Source: Actinomadura rayongensis (GTDB lineage: Bacteria; Actinomycetota; Actinomycetes; Streptosporangiales; Streptosporangiaceae). From it: DNA of 64,000 nucleotides. Below are positions 60,293-64,000 of the stretch, piece by piece. The first letter of the stretch is position 1, and each line of letters opens with the position of its first letter. The translations under genes were made by a program, and so were the position numbers. The notes beneath the pieces were generated by a model. The model was not told where the DNA came from and did not search any database. It saw only the letters and a list, made by a program, of their open reading frames with translations. Location of the stretch: the NCBI RefSeq assembly GCF_009831215.1, contig NZ_WUTW01000010.1, positions 1 to 64,000 on the forward strand. Direction: 5' to 3'.

Positions 60293-63200
60293 CCGCCCTC
60301 GGCGAGCCAGGTGTCCGGGTCGTGCGGCGCGGCCAGCAGCACGGCGAGCCGCGCGACGGCGGCGAGCGCGAGCAGCTGCGGCAGGACGTCCCGCAGGAGC
60401 GTGTCGGACCCGGTGACCCCCTGCTCGTCCAGCCAGAACCCGGCCGCCGTGCAGACGCCCGCCGCCACCAGCGCCGCCGCGAACGTGTACGGCGACCGGA
60501 TCCGGCGGGCCAGCGCGGACGTCCGGCGTTCGGACAGGTCGGCGGCCACCCCGGCGGCGAGCGCCACGGCGAGCCCGACCGGCCCGGCGACGTAGAACCC
60601 GATCGCGGCGGCCAGCGCGACCGCCCCCGCCCGCGCCGCGCCGCCGGGCGTCCCGGGCGCGACGACGGGCGCCGACCGCGCCGCGCGCAGCCCGCCGCGC
60701 GGCCAGAAGCCGACGAGCAGCAGCAGGATCAGCAGGTCCAGCCCGACGAACAGGGACAGCCGGTAGAGGCCGTCCGGCGTGTAGGTGAGCGTGACCGACC
60801 CGGACGTGCCCGCAGGGACGGCGAACGCCTGCCGCCACCCGTCCAGCCGCACCGGCTGGAGTTCGCGGCCCCCCACGGTGGCCTTCCAGCCCGTGTTGTA
60901 GTTCTCGTTGACCACGAGGTACGACGCGCGGGGCGACTTCACGTCCATGACCCGCTTGCCCTTGCCCCACGACGTGATGTGGACGTCCTGCATCGCCACG
61001 GGCTTGGCCGCCGCGAGCGCGCCGCCCGGATCCACGAGCAGCGAGTCCACCCGGTAGGAGCCGCCCGCCGCGAGGTCGTTCGGCCCGGCCTTCAGCGCGG
61101 CGGCGCGGCAGCCCTCGAACCGGACGGCGCGGCCCGCGAGCACGTCCCCGACCGTCCCCACGGCCCGCGTCGGGACGGTCTTCCCGTTCACCTGGACCGA
61201 CGGCCCGGCCCCGCAGCGGGTCGTGAACGACCGGAACCCGAACGTCGTGAGCGGCGCCACCCCCGGGATCTTCAGCTCCGAGACCTGGACCGGCCCCTGC
61301 GCCGGGGCGAACCGCACGGTCAGCCGGTCGGTGCGGAGCGGGTCGAACCGCAGCGTGCCGTTCGCGTCCACCAGCCCCTCGCGGGACTGGCCGTTCGCGC
61401 CGGTGACCGTCACCCGCAGCGACGGCCGCGCGCCCGGCGGACGGTCGACGGTGATCTCCCCGACCTTGCGCGCGCCCTTCCAGGACACCGTGAGCGACGG
61501 GTCGCGGTCGTCGCCGGACGGCAGCCACGTCGTGCGCGGGTCGCCGTCGAACGCGCTGCGCGGCAGGCTCGCCGGAGCCTTCGTCCACACGGAACTGGCC
61601 GTGACGCGGGTCGTCGCGCCCGTCCCGGCGATGCGGTCGATCAGCGACGCGGCGGTGAGCACGGCCGCGCCGGTGATCTTCGCGGTGCCGCCGGTGGCGG
61701 TGACGCGGCGGCGCAGCGTCGCGCCGTCCTCGTCGCCGCGCGCCAGCGCCGGGGAGCAGACCCAGCGCTCGGAGCCGTTCATGCACGGCGCGACGGGCTG
61801 CTGCGCGCGCTGCATGATCTGCGCGCCCGCGACCTGCGGCAGCGCGAGGTAGCGCGTGGCGGTGAGTCCCGGCAGCGACAGTTCGGAGATCCCGACGCGC
61901 GACGCCGCCGGAGACTGCGGGACGGCCTGCAGCGCCAGCACCCGCACCCGGATCCAGCGCGTCGTGCCCTGCGGCGCCCGGAGTTCCTGCGGCCCGCCCG
62001 TCGCCCGGACGGCCTGCGCCGCCGTCCCGCGCTCGGTCTCGACCGCCACCCGCGCCGGCGCCGGGCCGAGGAAGGCGTTCTGCGCGAACGTCGCCTGGAG
62101 GCCGCCGGGGTCGACCGGGGCGGTGAAGTCCACGCGGATCCACTGCCCGGCCGCACCCGTCCAGCCGCCGGAGATCCACTGGGTGGCGGGGTCGCCGTCG
62201 AGCGCGGCGAACGGCAGCGCGGACGGGTCGTCGAACCCGCTCAGCGCGTCGGGGTCGGACGCCGACGACGACGCCGTGACGTCCGCGATCCCGGTGTAGG
62301 CGGCGGTCGTGCGGTACTTCTCCCAGCCCGGCTCGTCCGGGTCGGTGCCGATTCCGGCCGTGCCGCGCGGCTGCTGGCGCGCCGTCAGCGTCGGCGAGAT
62401 GCCGGTGCGCAGGCGGCCCCGGTCGCGTTCGCGCCAGCGCAGCGCGTCCGAGACGACCTCGGTGGCCTTCGTCGCGGGCGCGTCGTCGTTCAGCAGCATC
62501 GGACGGCCCTTGAGCGCGCCGTCGTCGGCGAGCCCGAGCAGCGCCTCGGGCGCGCCGCGCACGCGGATCGGGTCGGCGGCGTCCACCAGGCCCGCGACCT
62601 GGTCGGCGCCCGCGACCTCGTAGACCTCGACGGGCGCGTACCGCTGGTCGAAGGACCCGGCGGCCTCGTCCCCGCCCGCCCCGGCGGGCCAGTCGCCGAA
62701 CGCCGTGACGCGGCGGATCCCGGGCGAGGAGTCGAGCGTCTCGTGGACGCGGCCGGGCCAGGCGCCGTGCAGGTCCGCGCGCGTCAGGTCGTTGCGGACG
62801 AGCACGTACCGCACGCCCATCCGCGCCAGCACCTCGGTGAGCCCCGCCGAGCCGTGGCCGGCCGCGACGCGCTGGTCCAGGGCGTCCACCATCCGCGCGA
62901 AGCCCGGCGACCCCTGCGGGACGAGCTGCCGCGCGCCCCACCGCGTCTGCAGCAGGGGCTGGACGATGTCGTCCATCGGCCGGCCCCAGGTGTAGTCGCC
63001 GAACGCCGCGCCGGGCACCGCGAGGACGGCCTGCTCGCCGCCGTGCGCGTTCAGCCAGGACGCCGCCTGCTCCCAGTACTTCGGCACGCCCTCGAAGTCG
63101 CCGCGTCCGGCGAGCCCGCCGGTGATCGCGGGCGCCGCGACGGCCGTGACCGCCACCGTCGTGATCGCGAGCATCCGCAGCCGCGAGCGCGGGCGGCGGA

Positions 63201-64000
63201 CGGTCACGAGCAGGTGGACGAGCCCGAGCGCCAGCGGCAGCCGCACCAGCCCGTCGAACTTGTAGAGGTTGCGCAGCGGCGACAGCGGGCCGTTGAGCAG
63301 GTCGCGCAGCGGCGCGGCGAGCGGGCCCTCGATCGCGCTGCCGTGCCCGGCCCCGATGATCACGACGCCGGACAGGACGACGAGCAGCAGGAACGTCCGG
63401 TCCGGCAGGTCGCGGCGGGACAGGCCCGCGACGCCGAGCGCGGCGAGCACGACCGTCACGACCGTGAGGACGACGCCGGTCGACAGCGCGTGCGCGACCG
63501 GCAGCGACGAGGCGTCCACGTAGTTGCCCCAGCGCTCGGCGCCGCGCAGCACGTTGACCAGGCTCGTCGGGGCCGTGGTCGTGTCGGCGCGTTCGGTGTA
63601 GCCGAGCCAGGAGAAGCCGTAGCGGCCCGTCAGGACGAGCGGGACGAGCCACCACGCCACCGCGCAGCCCGCCGCGCCGAGCCACCAGCCGAGGAGGCGG
63701 AACCGGGCCGTCCCGCGCGGGCGCGTGAGGAGATAGAGGACGGGCACCGCGAGCACCGCCACCGTCGCGGCCCCGTTGATGCCCCCGCACAGCGCCACCG
63801 CGACGCCGGACCGGGCCGCCGCCGGGACCCGTCCGGTCTCGCCGCGCGCCGCGCCGACCAGCGGGACGAGGATCCACGGCAGCATCGCCAGCGGCAGGTA
63901 CTCCCAGGACGCCTGGCCCAGCGCGGACAGCTCGTGCGGGCCGAGCGCGTACGCCATCCCGCCCGCCAGGCGGCTGATCGGGCCGCCGATGCCGAGCCGT
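60067..64000 (-). CDS. AftD-like alpha-(1->3)-arabinofuranosyltransferase (5' end off window)
   Basis: About 1311 residues are visible and the frame is open to the right edge, so the N-terminus is missing. Membrane GT-C protein: the first visible part (SRLAGGMAYALGP, GASAS-like ASWEYLPLAMLPWILVPLV, CGGINGAATVAVLAV) matches mycobacterial AftD (DUF3367). A large outer part contains two carbohydrate-binding-like modules (DPATQWISGGW, DPRTTWLPSGDD), and a C-terminal set of helices ends near ALAAVARLAVLLAAP. AftD caps arabinan of arabinogalactan and lipoarabinomannan. The last ~75 residues are Gly/Ser/Pro-rich and lie on 226 bp also coding for the acyltransferase. Confidence 0.9.
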   Translation of the reverse strand, partial: RLGIGGPISRLAGGMAYALGPHELSALGQASWEYLPLAMLPWILVPLVGAARGETGRVPAAARSGVAVALCGGINGAATVAVLAVPVLYLLTRPRGTARFRLLGWWLGAAGCAVAWWLVPLVLTGRYGFSWLGYTERADTTTAPTSLVNVLRGAERWGNYVDASSLPVAHALSTGVVLTVVTVVLAALGVAGLSRRDLPDRTFLLLVVLSGVVIIGAGHGSAIEGPLAAPLRDLLNGPLSPLRNLYKFDGLVRLPLALGLVHLLVTVRRPRSRLRMLAITTVAVTAVAAPAITGGLAGRGDFEGVPKYWEQAASWLNAHGGEQAVLAVPGAAFGDYTWGRPMDDIVQPLLQTRWGARQLVPQGSPGFARMVDALDQRVAAGHGSAGLTEVLARMGVRYVLVRNDLTRADLHGAWPGRVHETLDSSPGIRRVTAFGDWPAGAGGDEAAGSFDQRYAPVEVYEVAGADQVAGLVDAADPIRVRGAPEALLGLADDGALKGRPMLLNDDAPATKATEVVSDALRWRERDRGRLRTGISPTLTARQQPRGTAGIGTDPDEPGWEKYRTTAAYTGIADVTASSSASDPDALSGFDDPSALPFAALDGDPATQWISGGWTGAAGQWIRVDFTAPVDPGGLQATFAQNAFLGPAPARVAVETERGTAAQAVRATGGPQELRAPQGTTRWIRVRVLALQAVPQSPAASRVGISELSLPGLTATRYLALPQVAGAQIMQRAQQPVAPCMNGSERWVCSPALARGDEDGATLRRRVTATGGTAKITGAAVLTAASLIDRIAGTGATTRVTASSVWTKAPASLPRSAFDGDPRTTWLPSGDDRDPSLTVSWKGARKVGEITVDRPPGARPSLRVTVTGANGQSREGLVDANGTLRFDPLRTDRLTVRFAPAQGPVQVSELKIPGVAPLTTFGFRSFTTRCGAGPSVQVNGKTVPTRAVGTVGDVLAGRAVRFEGCRAAALKAGPNDLAAGGSYRVDSLLVDPGGALAAAKPVAMQDVHITSWGKGKRVMDVKSPRASYLVVNENYNTGWKATVGGRELQPVRLDGWRQAFAVPAGTSGSVTLTYTPDGLYRLSLFVGLDLLILLLLVGFWPRGGLRAARSAPVVAPGTPGGAARAGAVALAAAIGFYVAGPVGLAVALAAGVAADLSERRTSALARRIRSPYTFAAALVAAGVCTAAGFWLDEQGVTGSDTLLRDVLPQLLALAAVARLAVLLAAPHDPDTWLAEGGQLQWMPPGAASSPGSGPAKMPGSSSGSGGGSVKIPPVAGGGTDAANRPPATRPGSGDGAGPDRDPSRRTGSSSR

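Noticed and set aside
58706-63877. Minus-strand open frame of 1723 codons
   Set aside because: It is a second frame over the AftD-like gene with Arg/Gly/Pro-rich sequence; the frame ending at 60067 carries the AftD motifs.

Overview
The window is very GC-rich (over 70% in most places) and has many GTG starts, short gaps and 4-nt start/stop overlaps, all typical of a filamentous actinomycete. The gene content supports this: Scr1/DUF397 developmental-type regulators, a BldC-like regulator, paired DUF6230/DUF6114 membrane proteins, a DUF574 methyltransferase, fused LysX, an F420-type LLM oxidoreductase, three Ser/Thr kinases and an AftD-like arabinosyltransferase. A member of the Streptosporangiales near Actinomadura is my best guess, but this is inference. 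No rRNA, tRNA, insertion sequence, prophage or CRISPR array was seen.

Layout. 1-395 is a GC-rich tandem repeat. 937-4070 holds a PCMT-like methyltransferase, two DUF397 genes, their XRE/DUF5753 partner, an anti-sigma-type ATP-binding protein and a BldC-like regulator. 4230-9210 holds an I36 inhibitor, a DUF4291 gene, two response regulators and the DUF6230/DUF6114 pair; tandem repeats begin at the stop codons of three of these genes. 9630-14529 has three paralogous membrane Ser/Thr kinases on the minus strand. 14653-17997 is lysX. 18032-20468 is a MerR regulator with a short-chain dehydrogenase and a conserved protein. 20501-23524 encodes a large SF1-helicase-like protein whose Walker motifs look destroyed. 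23698-28251 is minus-strand metabolism (HAD, MBL-fold, IscA-like, LLM, SDR, LysR). 28310-34411 has an MFS exporter, two TetR regulators, a DoxX-like protein and a degenerate ABC ATPase with a YhgE/Pip protein.

34408-43035 is the most striking region. It is one tightly packed minus-strand operon: amino-acid-binding lipoprotein, PLP-dependent alpha-oxoamine synthase, MFS exporter, acyl-CoA carboxyltransferase, biotin carboxylase/BCCP, amino-acid ABC permease and ATPase, with a MarR gene upstream. It looks like an import, CoA-activation, condensation and export unit for an undescribed small molecule.

44136-50395 has a sulfotransferase/sulfatase pair and a membrane-anchored NACHT NTPase. 50475-57868 has a secreted protein, a divergent XRE-cupin/flavoprotein pair around a clear operator, a scramblase-like protein, a DUF574 methyltransferase, a DUF3068 protein and a DHA2 exporter. 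58092-64000 is an envelope-glycan region (GT2, acyltransferase 3, AftD-like); the AftD-like gene runs off the right edge and overlaps the acyltransferase by 226 bp tail to tail.
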